DNA from: Actinokineospora sp. NBRC 105648
GTDB taxonomy: Bacteria > Actinomycetota > Actinomycetes > Mycobacteriales > Pseudonocardiaceae
DNA: 64,000 nucleotides
NCBI RefSeq assembly: GCF_030269645.1
Contig: NZ_BSTR01000040.1
Coordinates: forward strand, 1-64,000
Reading direction: 5' to 3'
In this document: positions 34,407-42,530 of the stretch, piece after piece
How the letters are laid out: each line of letters begins with the position of its first letter
Position numbering within the stretch: the first letter of the stretch is position 1
The notes under the pieces: generated by a model
What the model was told of the DNA's origin: nothing
What the model saw: only the letters and a program-made list of their open reading frames with translations
Databases searched by the model: none
Program-made: the position numbers and the translations under genes

Positions 34407-36047
34407 GTGGCCCCGCGCGTGATCGAGTCGGACCGGCTCGACCCGGGCGGGTGGGCCACCGTCGGCACCCAGCGCGCGGTGCTCGCGGTGGTGCACAACG
34501 TCACCGCGGCGACCCGCCTGCTCGACGTGCTCGACCTGGTCGCCGACGACGACCGGGTGCGGGTGGCGTTCACCATCCCCGGGACCTCGGCGTTCACCGC
34601 GGGCACCGAGCAATTCCTCGTCGACCGCGGGATGGCGGTCCGCCCGTGGGACTCGGCCGCCGACTACCGGGCCGATCTGGTGATCAGCGCGAGCCTCGGC
34701 GGCAGGCTGCGCGCGGCCGGGACACCGCTGGTGGTCCTGCCGCACGGAATGGGCTACAACAAGTTCCTGGACACCGAATCCGGGAATGGGAACGCGGTTT
34801 TCGGCCTTTCGCCGGAGTGGCTTCTCGACGACCAGGGCAGGCTCATCCCGGACGTCCTGGTCCTCTCGCACGAGGAACAGCGGGCGCGCTTGGCCCGCTC
34901 GTGCCCGCCCGCGGTCGGGGTGAGCGTGGTGGCGGGCGACCCGTGCCTGGACCGGATGGTCGCCAGCGGGCCGCTGCGCGGGGTGTACCGGCGGGCGCTC
35001 GGGGTGCGCGCCGGTCAGCGGCTCGTGGTGCTGAGCTCGACCTGGGGGCCGGACTCGCTGTTCGCGCTGGGCGCCGGGCTGGTGGAGCGGTTCGCCGGGC
35101 TGGCCGTGGACGGGCACCGGGTGGTGCTGGCGCTGCACCCGAACATCCGGGCGTGGCACTCGCCGTGGCAGGTCGACCGCTGGCTGGCGCGGTGCGCCCG
35201 CGCCGGGGTCGCGCTGCTCCCGCCGGACGAGGGCTGGCGGGCCGCCCTGGTGGCGGCCGACGTCGTGGTCGGCGACCACGGTTCGGTGACCTTCTACGGC
35301 GCCGCGCTGGGCAGGCCGGTCCTGCTGGCGACCGCGCCCGCGCACACCGTGGCCGCGGACTCGCCGATCGGGCGGTTCCTGGCGGTGGCGCCCAGGCTGA
35401 CCGCGTCCGACCTCGCCGACCAGCTCGACGCGGCGGTCGGCGCGCACCGGCCCGGTGCGCTCGCCGGGCTGACCGACCTGGCGACGTCGGTGCCCGACCG
35501 GTCGGCGGCCGTGCTGCGCTCGGAGCTCTACCGGGCCATGGACCTGCCCGAGCCCGCGCACCCGGTGCAGGTGCGGGCCGTCCCGGTGCCGCGGACCGAC
35601 GCCGCCGAACCGGGGGCCCAGCTGGTGCGGGTGGACCGTGCGGTGGGCCGGGCGGTGGTCACCCGGTACGCCGCGGTGCTGCTGGCGGCCGGTGGTCCGC
35701 TGCCCGAGGGGACGCACCTCGTGGTCGACACCGAGGAGCCGACCCGGCGGGAGCTGGAGCTCGCCGAGATCGTGGTGGCTCCCGACCCCGCGCTCGCGGC
35801 GGACCTGCTGCGGCGCCTGCCCGGCTGCGCCCTGGCGACCGCCCCGGTGGCCGCGGACAGCTGGGAGGTGCTGACGCGGGCCGGGGAGCGGGTCCGCGTC
35901 GACGGACTCGGCGAGCACGGACGCGTCGGTGCTTCCCTTGTGCACCAGTGGTTGTGCACACAGGGTCCACTCGCCACATTGCCCGACCGACTGTCAGTCC
36001 ACTGTGGAGCGGCCGGCTTCGACGTCACCTTCTGGGTCGTGCCCTAG
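34407..36047 (+). CDS. CDP-glycerol glycerophosphotransferase-like (GT-B) protein
   Basis: The 546-residue protein has a GT-B-like pattern. The N-half contains LVVLPHGMGYNKF and a DVLVLSHEEQ segment. The C-half contains VVLALHPNIRAW and DVVVGDHGSVTFYGAALG followed by RPVL, the nucleotide-binding region typical of CDP-glycerol:glycerophosphotransferases (teichoic-acid type). It has no membrane anchor and no teichoic-acid genes around it, so the substrate may differ. The last 54 bases overlap the convergent NB-ARC gene. Proteins of this kind are frequent in actinomycetes next to NTPase genes; the pairing here may be meaningful or chance. Confidence 0.7.
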   Translation: MAPRVIESDRLDPGGWATVGTQRAVLAVVHNVTAATRLLDVLDLVADDDRVRVAFTIPGTSAFTAGTEQFLVDRGMAVRPWDSAADYRADLVISASLGGRLRAAGTPLVVLPHGMGYNKFLDTESGNGNAVFGLSPEWLLDDQGRLIPDVLVLSHEEQRARLARSCPPAVGVSVVAGDPCLDRMVASGPLRGVYRRALGVRAGQRLVVLSSTWGPDSLFALGAGLVERFAGLAVDGHRVVLALHPNIRAWHSPWQVDRWLARCARAGVALLPPDEGWRAALVAADVVVGDHGSVTFYGAALGRPVLLATAPAHTVAADSPIGRFLAVAPRLTASDLADQLDAAVGAHRPGALAGLTDLATSVPDRSAAVLRSELYRAMDLPEPAHPVQVRAVPVPRTDAAEPGAQLVRVDRAVGRAVVTRYAAVLLAAGGPLPEGTHLVVDTEEPTRRELELAEIVVAPDPALAADLLRRLPGCALATAPVAADSWEVLTRAGERVRVDGLGEHGRVGASLVHQWLCTQGPLATLPDRLSVHCGAAGFDVTFWVVP

Positions 36048-38111
36048 CGACGACAGCCTGGCCCGCAGCTCGCGGGCACGCGGCTCGTAGCCGAACGACT
36101 CGGCGACGACCAGGGCGCGCCGGTACTCCTCGACGGCCGCGGTGACCTCGCCCCGCGCCGCCGCGAGGTCGCCGACCGCGGTCAAGGCGTGCGCCTCGTC
36201 GAACGGCCGGGCCAGCTCCCGTGTCAAGCGGTGCGCGGCCGACAGGCACGCCGACGCCCGCTCGTACTCCCCCGCCGAGGTGAGCGCGACGCCGAGCAGG
36301 AGATCGCACTTGGCGACGTTGTGCGCGTCCCCGGTCCCGTCGACGAACCGCTCGCGGGCCGCGGTCAGCAACCGCACCGCTTCCGCGGGTTCGACAGCCT
36401 TGGCGAGGTGCATCCGGGCGAGCGCGATCCGGCGTTCGTCGCCGGTCGCGGTGGCCAGGTCTACGTTGCGGCGCAACAGTTCGGCGGCGTCCGGGCGGCC
36501 GAGGGCGAGCGCGGCCAAGCCCAGCGACTCGACCGCGGTGGCCAAGGCCGCCGGGAGGTCGGCCGCCAGGTCGACGGCGGTGCTGAACAGCGCGTACGCG
36601 GTGTCCGGGTCTCCGCCGTGCAGGGCCGCGAACCCCTCTTGGGTGCGCAACACCGCCTCGACACCGACCAGGCCCTCCCGGTGCGCGGCCTCGGCACCGA
36701 GGGCGCTCGCGGTCGCCAGGTCGTCGAGGTACTTGCCGCGTTCGTGCACCGGCCACAGCAGCAGCGCCAGCTCCCAGGCCCGCGCGGGGTGCGCCGACTC
36801 GGCGGCGCGGCGCACCGTGGTCAGCAGGTTTACCCGCTCGGCGGCGAGCCAGGCGGCGGCGTCCTCCGGGACCTGGTCGTCGAACGCGGCCAGGTGCGGC
36901 GCCAGCAGGTCGCGCCAGGGCCGTCCCGGCATCACCGCGTGGCCCGCCGCAACGCCGACCCGGTGGTAGAAGTCGTCCACCGCGGCGAGCAACCTGGCAG
37001 CGACGCCGTCCTGCTCGGCCTTGGACAGCGCGTGCAGGCGGACCAGGTCGTGCAGGCTCAGCCGTTCGCCGCGGCCCTCCTGGGCCAGGCCGGTGGCGAG
37101 CAGCTCGTCGACGGCGTCCCGGGCGTCCCACTCGGCGAGCCCGAGCACGGCGGCGACGGTGTCGACGTGCACATCGCCGGGACCGGGGTGCACGCCGAGG
37201 AGCTGGTAGCAGCGCCGGGCGGTGTCACCGAGCCGCTCGCTGGCGCTGTCGAACACCGCGGCGACCGACGCGTCGGCGGTCCTGGACAGCGGCGCGAGGC
37301 CCTCGCGCCGATCACGCACCTCGCGCACCAGCCGGGCGATCGGCCGGTGCGGGTACGCGGCCAGCGTCGCGCCCACCACGCACAAGGCGATCGGCAGGCC
37401 CGCGCAGAACGCGATCAGCTCGGCGACAGCCGCGGGCTCGGCGCGCACCCGGTCCGCGGTGGCGATCCGGCCCAGCAGCTCACGCGCGGCGGAGTCCTCC
37501 AGCGGCGTCAGCTCGATCTCGGCGACCACTTCCCGGACACCCAGTCCGACCAGGCGCGCGGGCACGGTCACCACGACCACCGAGCGGCCGCCCCTCGGCA
37601 TGAGCATCCGGACCTGGCTCGCCGTCAGCGCGTCGTCGACCAGCACCGCGACGCGCTTGTCCGCCGACCACTCGCCGAACGCGAGCGCGCGGCTCGCGGC
37701 GGTGTCGGGGATCGCGCCCGGCTCGCGGCCCACCGCGAGCAGGAACTCGCGCAGGACCGTGCTCTCCAGGCCGTTCTCCCGCACACCGGCGGACAGGTCG
37801 GCACCGAACAGGCCGTCCGGGAACTCCTCGGCGTGGTCGCGCAGCCACCGGCGGGCGACCTCGGTCTTGCCGACACCGGGCAGCCCGACGACGACCAGCA
37901 CGAGCGGCCGGTCGTCGGGCGCGGCGCGCCAGTGCCGGTCGGCCTCGTCGAGCGCGCAGACCTGGTTGGTGAAGTGGCGGCTGGCGGGCGGGACCATCCT
38001 CGGCACCCGGGCGGCGGGCACCGGCGCGTGGAAGTGCACGTCACCGGTGATGTTGTTGGCCTGCACGACCGAGTGCGCGTGGCCGCCCAGCACGTTCGAT
38101 ACGTCGGACAT
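35994..38111 (-). CDS. NB-ARC / TPR STAND-type protein
   Basis: The 705-residue protein begins GHAHSVVQANNITGDVHFHA, a short beta motif often seen at the front of actinobacterial NTPase-TPR proteins. The NTPase has GLPGVGKTEV near 76-84, VAVLVDDALTASQ (Walker B-like) and LPIALCVVGATLA (GxP-like). TPR-type helices fill the C-terminal half. There is no N-terminal DNA-binding domain, so it is not a SARP; it may be a sensor NTPase. I chose ATG 38111 because the motif and the GGGGGAAG ribosome site begin there, although the frame is open to 38318. It overlaps the preceding convergent gene by 54 bases. Confidence 0.82.
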   Translation of the reverse strand: MSDVSNVLGGHAHSVVQANNITGDVHFHAPVPAARVPRMVPPASRHFTNQVCALDEADRHWRAAPDDRPLVLVVVGLPGVGKTEVARRWLRDHAEEFPDGLFGADLSAGVRENGLESTVLREFLLAVGREPGAIPDTAASRALAFGEWSADKRVAVLVDDALTASQVRMLMPRGGRSVVVVTVPARLVGLGVREVVAEIELTPLEDSAARELLGRIATADRVRAEPAAVAELIAFCAGLPIALCVVGATLAAYPHRPIARLVREVRDRREGLAPLSRTADASVAAVFDSASERLGDTARRCYQLLGVHPGPGDVHVDTVAAVLGLAEWDARDAVDELLATGLAQEGRGERLSLHDLVRLHALSKAEQDGVAARLLAAVDDFYHRVGVAAGHAVMPGRPWRDLLAPHLAAFDDQVPEDAAAWLAAERVNLLTTVRRAAESAHPARAWELALLLWPVHERGKYLDDLATASALGAEAAHREGLVGVEAVLRTQEGFAALHGGDPDTAYALFSTAVDLAADLPAALATAVESLGLAALALGRPDAAELLRRNVDLATATGDERRIALARMHLAKAVEPAEAVRLLTAARERFVDGTGDAHNVAKCDLLLGVALTSAGEYERASACLSAAHRLTRELARPFDEAHALTAVGDLAAARGEVTAAVEEYRRALVVAESFGYEPRARELRARLSSLGHDPEGDVEAGRSTVD

Positions 38112-38253
38112 CCCGCTTCCCCCTCGTGGCCGCGTGTGACGATCACCGTACTGGAGGCGACCGGGCGGGGGGCGTGTCCATCCGGGCGGGTGCCGTTCGT
38201 AGTGGTGCTGTACGACCGCGAGACCCATGATGGCGAGAGCGACGAGGTGGACC

Positions 38254-38604
38254 ATGAAGTACCTACTGCTGATCAACTCCGGTGCGGTGGACGACAACGG
38301 CGGCGCGGCCGAGTGCACGGTCGCGGACTGGCAGGCCTACGACGAGGAGGTCCGCGGGGCCGGGATCTGGGTGTCCGGCGAGTCGCTGGCCGACCTGGTC
38401 ACCGCGACCACGGTGCGGGTCGGCCCGGACGGCGCGCGCACGGTCACCGACGGCCCGTTCGCCGAGACCCGCGAGGTGCTCGGGGGCTTCTACGTGATCG
38501 ACGTGCCGGACCTGGACGTGGCGCTGGACTGGGCGGCCCGCTGCCCGGGGGCGCGCGGCAGCGGCTCGGTCGTGGTGCGCCCGATCGCCGACTTCGGCGG
38601 CTGA
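38254..38604 (+). CDS. YCII/DGPF-family protein
   Basis: The 116-residue product contains VTDGPFAETREVLGGFYVIDV, the DGPF motif of YCII-like proteins. The sigma gene starts five bases after it, a pairing typical of ECF42-type sigma factors, with which DGPF proteins are co-encoded. Its role is probably to modulate or report to the sigma factor; no catalytic activity is known to me. Start ATG 38254 has GAGGTGG a few bases upstream. Confidence 0.88.
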   Translation: MKYLLLINSGAVDDNGGAAECTVADWQAYDEEVRGAGIWVSGESLADLVTATTVRVGPDGARTVTDGPFAETREVLGGFYVIDVPDLDVALDWAARCPGARGSGSVVVRPIADFGG

Positions 38605-38609
38605 GCGCG

Positions 38610-39896
38610 GTGGACGAGCGCGGCGCGCACGGCGACGGGCCGGGCGTGGACGGGCCGGGCGTGGACGCGGTCGCCGCGGTGTTCCGGGAGGAGCGCGGCC
38701 TGCTGCTGGCCGCGCTCACCCGGCGCTTCGGCGACCTGGACCTGGCCGAGGAGGTCACCGCCGAGGCGATCGAGGCGGCGCTGGTGCACTGGCCGGTCGA
38801 CGGCGTGCCGCCGCGGCCGGGGGCGTGGCTGATGACCACGGCCCGGCGCAAGGCCGTCGACCGGCTCCGGCGCGACCAGGCCTACGCGGCCCGGTTGGCG
38901 ATCCTGCAGGTCGAGGCGGACCGGGCGGGGCCGGTGCCCGCCGCGGACGCCGACGGCGGGTTGCCGGACGAGCGGTTGCAGCTGTTCTTCACCTGCGCGC
39001 ACCCCGCGCTGGCCGCCGAGGACCACACCGCGCTGACCCTGCGGTGCCTCGCGGGGCTGACCACCCCCGAGGTGGCCCGCGCGTTCCTCGTGCCGACCGC
39101 GACCATGGCCAAGCGGATCGTGCGGGCGAAGAAGAAGATCCGCGAGGCCCGCATCCCGTTCCGGGTCCCCGGTCCGGACGAGCTGCCCGCCCGGCTGCCC
39201 GGGGTGCTCCAGGTCGTCTACTCGATCTTCACCGAGGGCTACGCGGCCAGTTCCGGCCCGCGGCTGCAGCGGCTCGACCTGGCCGAGGAAGCGATCCGGT
39301 TGGCCAGGATCCTGCGCGCCCTGCTGCCCGACGAGCGGGAGGTCGCGGGCCTGCTGGCGCTGATGCTGCTGGTGCACGCCCGCCGGGACGCACGGGTCAC
39401 TCCGCAGGACCACTTGGTCCTACTCCAGGACCAAGACCGCGGGAAGTGGGACCGCCCGATGATCGAGGAGGGTCGGGTCCTGGTGCTGGCCGCGCTCACC
39501 GGCGGCCCGGCGGGCCGGTACGGGGTGCAGGCCGCCATCGCCGCGCTGCACGACGAGGCCGCGGACGTGCCGACCACGGACTGGCCCCAGGTGGTGGCGC
39601 TCTACGACGTGCTGATGACGCTGGCCCCGTCCCCGGTGGTCGCCCTCAACCGCGCGGTGGCGGTGGCGATGCGGGACGGGCCCGCGGCGGGATTGGCCCT
39701 GCTGGACGACCTCGCGGACGAGCCGCGCCTGCGGTCCTACCACCCGTACCCGATGGCCCGCGCCGACCTGCTCGGCAGGCTCGGCCGGTGGCCGGAGGCC
39801 GCGGCGGCCTATCGGGAGGCGCTGGAGTCGGCCGGCACCGAACCCGAACGCGCCCACCTGCGCCGCAGGCTCGACGCGATCGAACACGGCGGGTGA
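38610..39896 (+). CDS. ECF sigma factor, ECF42-like (YCII-associated, C-terminal extension)
   Basis: The 428-residue protein has region 2 (about 20-90: FGDLDLAEEVTAEAIEAALVHW and RPGAWLMTTARRKAVDRLRR) and region 4 (about 120-175: LTLRCLAGLTTPEVARAFLV, TMAKRIVRAKKKI). A long C-terminal extension follows, containing IYSIFTEGY-like text (VVYSIFTEGYAASSG) and TPR-like helices. This layout, twice the length of a plain ECF factor, and the DGPF partner fit the ECF42 group. No anti-sigma gene is adjacent. GTG 38610 lies five bases after the YCII stop. The longer upstream frame is not coding. Confidence 0.88.
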   Translation: MDERGAHGDGPGVDGPGVDAVAAVFREERGLLLAALTRRFGDLDLAEEVTAEAIEAALVHWPVDGVPPRPGAWLMTTARRKAVDRLRRDQAYAARLAILQVEADRAGPVPAADADGGLPDERLQLFFTCAHPALAAEDHTALTLRCLAGLTTPEVARAFLVPTATMAKRIVRAKKKIREARIPFRVPGPDELPARLPGVLQVVYSIFTEGYAASSGPRLQRLDLAEEAIRLARILRALLPDEREVAGLLALMLLVHARRDARVTPQDHLVLLQDQDRGKWDRPMIEEGRVLVLAALTGGPAGRYGVQAAIAALHDEAADVPTTDWPQVVALYDVLMTLAPSPVVALNRAVAVAMRDGPAAGLALLDDLADEPRLRSYHPYPMARADLLGRLGRWPEAAAAYREALESAGTEPERAHLRRRLDAIEHGG

Positions 39897-40074
39897 GGTG
39901 CCCGGCCGCCGGGTGTTGATCAGTTGAGCCGATCGGCACCCGGCGGCGGACCTGCGGGTTGTCCGGAAACGGCTCGGTCACCCAGGGTGTCGGGCTATCG
40001 TCGGGGATGCGTGCCGACGCTGGATCAACCCGCTCGGTCGGACGAACCGAGAAGGACCGGGAACCACTGTCGCC

Positions 40075-40938
40075 ATGACCGACTTGATCATCACGATCGT
40101 CCTCTGCGTCGGGGTGGCGATCATCTACGCGACCGCGGCGCTCATCCAGGCCCGGCACGGCCACCTCAGCGTCCGGGAGCTGACCCGGGTGCCGATCTGG
40201 TGGGCCGCCCAGGCCCTCAACGTGCTGGGCGCGGCCCTGCACGTGGTCTCCCTCGGCTTCGGCCCGCTCTCGCTGATCCAGCCGCTGGGCGTGCTCACCC
40301 TGGTCATCGCGGTGCCGTTGGCCGCGAGCTCGGCGCACCGCCGGGTGACCGGGCTGGAACTGGCCGGGATGGCCTGCACCGTGGTCGGGCTGACCGGGCT
40401 GACCCTGATCATCGCCACCGGGGGCCACGCGGGCACGCTCACCAGCACCCAGCTGACCGGGCTGCTCACCGCCACCACGGTCGTGGTCACCCTGCTCGGC
40501 CTGCGCGGCAGGCGCGCGGGCGCGTCGACGGTGTGGGAGGCGGTCGGGGGTGGCGTGGCCTTCGCGGTGTGCTCGGCGCTGTGCCAGACCACGGTCGTGC
40601 ACCTGCAGGCCGAGGGCCTGGCGGTGCTGCCGCGGCCGGTGACCATCCTGACCGTGCTGGCCATCGGTGCCTTCGCGATCGCCGCGACCGTGCTCACGCA
40701 GCGGTCCTACCGGCACGGCCTCGGCGCGCCGCTGGCGGTGACGAACCTGGTCAACCCGGCGACCGCCACCGCGATCGGGGTGGTGTTCCTCAACGAGGAC
40801 CTGGCCGCGTCCAGCCTGGAGATCGTGCTGGCGGCCGCGTGCGGGGCCGTCGCCGCCGTCGGGGTCACCCTGCTGGCCAGGGCCCGCGACGTCGAGGCGC
40901 CGACCGGCGCGTCGACCGACGCGCACGCCGACGCCTGA
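40075..40938 (+). CDS. DMT/EamA-like transporter
   Basis: The 287-residue protein has about nine or ten hydrophobic segments with the repeated halves of the drug/metabolite transporter group: GPLSLIQPLGVLTLVIAVPL in the first half and AVTNLVNPATATAIGVVFLNE in the second. The substrate is unknown. It has a 178-base upstream gap and no partner gene. The start ATG 40075 follows a GAAGGA at about 40050, which is somewhat distant. A candidate hairpin follows at 40968-41002. Confidence 0.85.
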   Translation: MTDLIITIVLCVGVAIIYATAALIQARHGHLSVRELTRVPIWWAAQALNVLGAALHVVSLGFGPLSLIQPLGVLTLVIAVPLAASSAHRRVTGLELAGMACTVVGLTGLTLIIATGGHAGTLTSTQLTGLLTATTVVVTLLGLRGRRAGASTVWEAVGGGVAFAVCSALCQTTVVHLQAEGLAVLPRPVTILTVLAIGAFAIAATVLTQRSYRHGLGAPLAVTNLVNPATATAIGVVFLNEDLAASSLEIVLAAACGAVAAVGVTLLARARDVEAPTGASTDAHADA

Positions 40939-40967
40939 TCGGCGCGAGACTCTTACTTGACCGGGGC

Positions 40968-41002
40968 CGCGCCTGCTCGCGTGCTCGACAGCGGCAGGCG
41001 CG
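40968..41002. terminator. Candidate hairpin after the DMT transporter
   Basis: CGCGCCTGC at 40968-40976 and GCAGGCGCG at 40994-41002 form a perfect 9-bp stem with a 17-base loop, between two convergent genes (ends 40938 and 41009). The long loop makes it only a weak terminator candidate. Confidence 0.35.
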
Positions 41003-41008
41003 ACGGGA

Positions 41009-41245
41009 TCAGGAGCGGCGGGTGCGGCGGTCGGTCGAGGTCGGCCGCGTCCGCACGACACCGCGGGGCTGCGGGACCTCGTCCACCGGGCCGTGGAAGA
41101 CCGGGACGGCCATCCGCTCGGCCGTGGCGTTCTCCACGTGGTAGGCCACCGCGGGGTGGCTGAACAGCGGGATCGCCGGCGTCCGGTGGTCGTGCTCGAC
41201 CACGGTGGTGCTCATGTCGGTGGTGCTCAACTGGGTGGTGCTCAT
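41009..41245 (-). CDS. Small hypothetical protein
   Basis: The 78-residue product has no recognisable domain. It is rich in threonine, serine and arginine and looks largely disordered, with one ordered-looking stretch (IPLFSHPAVAYHVENATAER). Its ATG overlaps the stop of the next upstream gene as ATGA, and AGGAAA precedes it, so it is probably translated. It lacks membrane segments. The partner is the hypothetical protein encoded just upstream. Confidence 0.6.
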   Translation of the reverse strand: MSTTQLSTTDMSTTVVEHDHRTPAIPLFSHPAVAYHVENATAERMAVPVFHGPVDEVPQPRGVVRTRPTSTDRRTRRS

Positions 41246-41883
41246 CGTGTTTCCTGACTCGGCTGCCCGAAGGGGACGACCGGGGAATAGTCCGCGGAGG
41301 CCGAGCCGACATGGTGGTCCATGCGCTCGGCCAGGTGCAGGCGGTTGGCGGGTGGGGGGACGGCGACCAGCGTCCGGTGCGGGCCGCCGCGGGCGATCGA
41401 GGTGCTGACGAACTCGGCGACCGTGCGCGGTGCGGCGACGACGTCGCCGTCGAGCCGGGCCAGGACCACCGGGGAGGCCACCTCGACCGAGACCGCCCAG
41501 CCCTGGCGCTCGTTCCAGACCAGCATCAGGTCCTGGTCGGGGCGCTCGGGCCTGCGGCGGGAGAGGGCCAGGTACGCGGTGGCCGTGTCGGTGACCTCGA
41601 AGCTCGTGCCCTCCACCGGCACCCCGACCGCCTCGGCGACGGCGCGGACGTAGCGGCCCAGTGCTCGGCCGAGCACCGCCGCCTCGTCCGGCCCCTGCTC
41701 GGCGCGCTCGGGCAACCCGAGCATGGCCAGCAGGGCGCTCTGGTCGCCTGCGTCGATCGAGTTGTCGGCGACGGTGCGGGCGGCCTTGACGCGCTCGGCG
41801 CCCTCGGCGCGCGTCGCCTCGGCCTTGGCCTTGGCGAAGTCACCGGTCTCGTGCCTGGGGCGGTGCGGGGTGGCTCGGGTCAT
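41242..41883 (-). CDS. Hypothetical protein, DUF6292-like
   Basis: The 213-residue protein has an N-terminal charged helical region (AKAKAEATRAEGAERVKAAR) and a C-terminal domain with DLMLVWNERQGWAVSVEVAS and VVLARLDGDVVAAPRTVAEF. That pattern recalls the actinobacterial DUF6292 family of unknown function; the call is from memory of the motif. ATG 41883 has GGAACCC nearby; a GTG at 41919 is an alternative. It is coupled to the small gene that follows. Confidence 0.6.
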   Translation of the reverse strand: MTRATPHRPRHETGDFAKAKAEATRAEGAERVKAARTVADNSIDAGDQSALLAMLGLPERAEQGPDEAAVLGRALGRYVRAVAEAVGVPVEGTSFEVTDTATAYLALSRRRPERPDQDLMLVWNERQGWAVSVEVASPVVLARLDGDVVAAPRTVAEFVSTSIARGGPHRTLVAVPPPANRLHLAERMDHHVGSASADYSPVVPFGQPSQETR

Positions 41884-41914
41884 CCGGGTTCCAATCTGTC
41901 TGGCGGTGGGACAA

Positions 41915-41935
41915 GGCACCCCCGCTGGGGGCGCC
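41915..41935. terminator. Hairpin after the cold-shock gene
   Basis: GGCACCCCC (41915-41923) and GGGGGCGCC (41927-41935) form a 9-bp stem with one mismatch and a 3-base loop. It lies immediately after the stop of the minus-strand cold-shock gene (41943), where a terminator is expected. Confidence 0.5.
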
Positions 41936-41942
41936 GCCGGGT

Positions 41943-42140
41943 TCAGACGAGGCGGACGGCCTGGGCCTGCGGCCCCTTGCGCCCCTCGCCGACGGTGAAC
42001 TCGACCTCCTGCTTGTCCTCGAGCCCGAGGAGGTCGCCCAGCTCAGAACGGTGCACGAACAGCTCGGCCCCGCCGTCCGCGGGGGTGATGAAGCCGAAGC
42101 CCTTGGTGCCGTTGAACCACGCGACCGTTCCCCGTGCCAT
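41943..42140 (-). CDS. Cold-shock protein, CspA family
   Basis: The 65-residue protein is a single cold-shock domain: VAWFNGTKGFGFITP (RNP1 KGFGFI) and ELFVHRSEL (RNP2 LFVHRS). It should bind single-stranded RNA and DNA and melt RNA structure. The length is normal for the family. Its long upstream region (42141-42530) contains a nested inverted repeat at 42220-42247 that may shape the 5' leader. No other gene is in its operon. Confidence 0.95.
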   Translation of the reverse strand: MARGTVAWFNGTKGFGFITPADGGAELFVHRSELGDLLGLEDKQEVEFTVGEGRKGPQAQAVRLV

Positions 42141-42530
42141 GCGTTCTCCCTCGTGTCCGGTCGACCCGATCGCGGGCAGCCCCGAGCCTGCGGCCTGGGG
42201 GGCTGGTGGGACGGCTGAACCGTCGAGATGTCCAGGGTGGACGACGGCACTCCAGTGGAAGGGGGGCCGCGTCCCGCGCCATGCGCGAACGGGTCACGTC
42301 GAGGACCGCGCGGGCTGAGTGCCCGTGTGTGCCTGCTCGACACAAACAACCCTACCAGCACCCGGGCCGTCATGGGCGAGAACACCGTACGGCGGCGCGG
42401 CGGTACCCGGCCGGACGCGCCCGGCAGGCGGTTGGACCGGTTGGGCTAAGTCCTGCGGCGTAGCGGATCCGGCCGGATGTCAGCCGTCAGGAGGGGGCGC
42501 GGTGGCGCTGGGCCGCACTAGGGTGGCGGC
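42141..42530. other. Divergent intergenic region of the cold-shock and histidine kinase genes
   Basis: This 390-base gap has no convincing gene. It includes a nested inverted repeat at 42220-42247: outer arms CCGTCG and CGACGG, inner arms GTCCA and TGGAC. On the minus strand it would lie in the leader of the cold-shock transcript. The segment at 42519-42524 (TAGGGT, six bases before GTG 42531) looks like a leaderless -10 for the kinase gene. Confidence 0.5.
42519..42524 (+). promoter_or_regulatory. Leaderless -10 element before the histidine kinase gene
   Basis: TAGGGT ends six bases before the GTG at 42531, again the TANNNT-N6-start pattern of leaderless transcripts. No ribosome site is seen between them. 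A -35 element is not obvious. Confidence 0.4.

Noticed and set aside
36189-38609. Upstream extension of the ECF sigma reading frame
   Set aside because: The frame is open by GC bias only; it runs antisense to the NB-ARC gene and through the YCII gene, and sigma homology begins at 38610.
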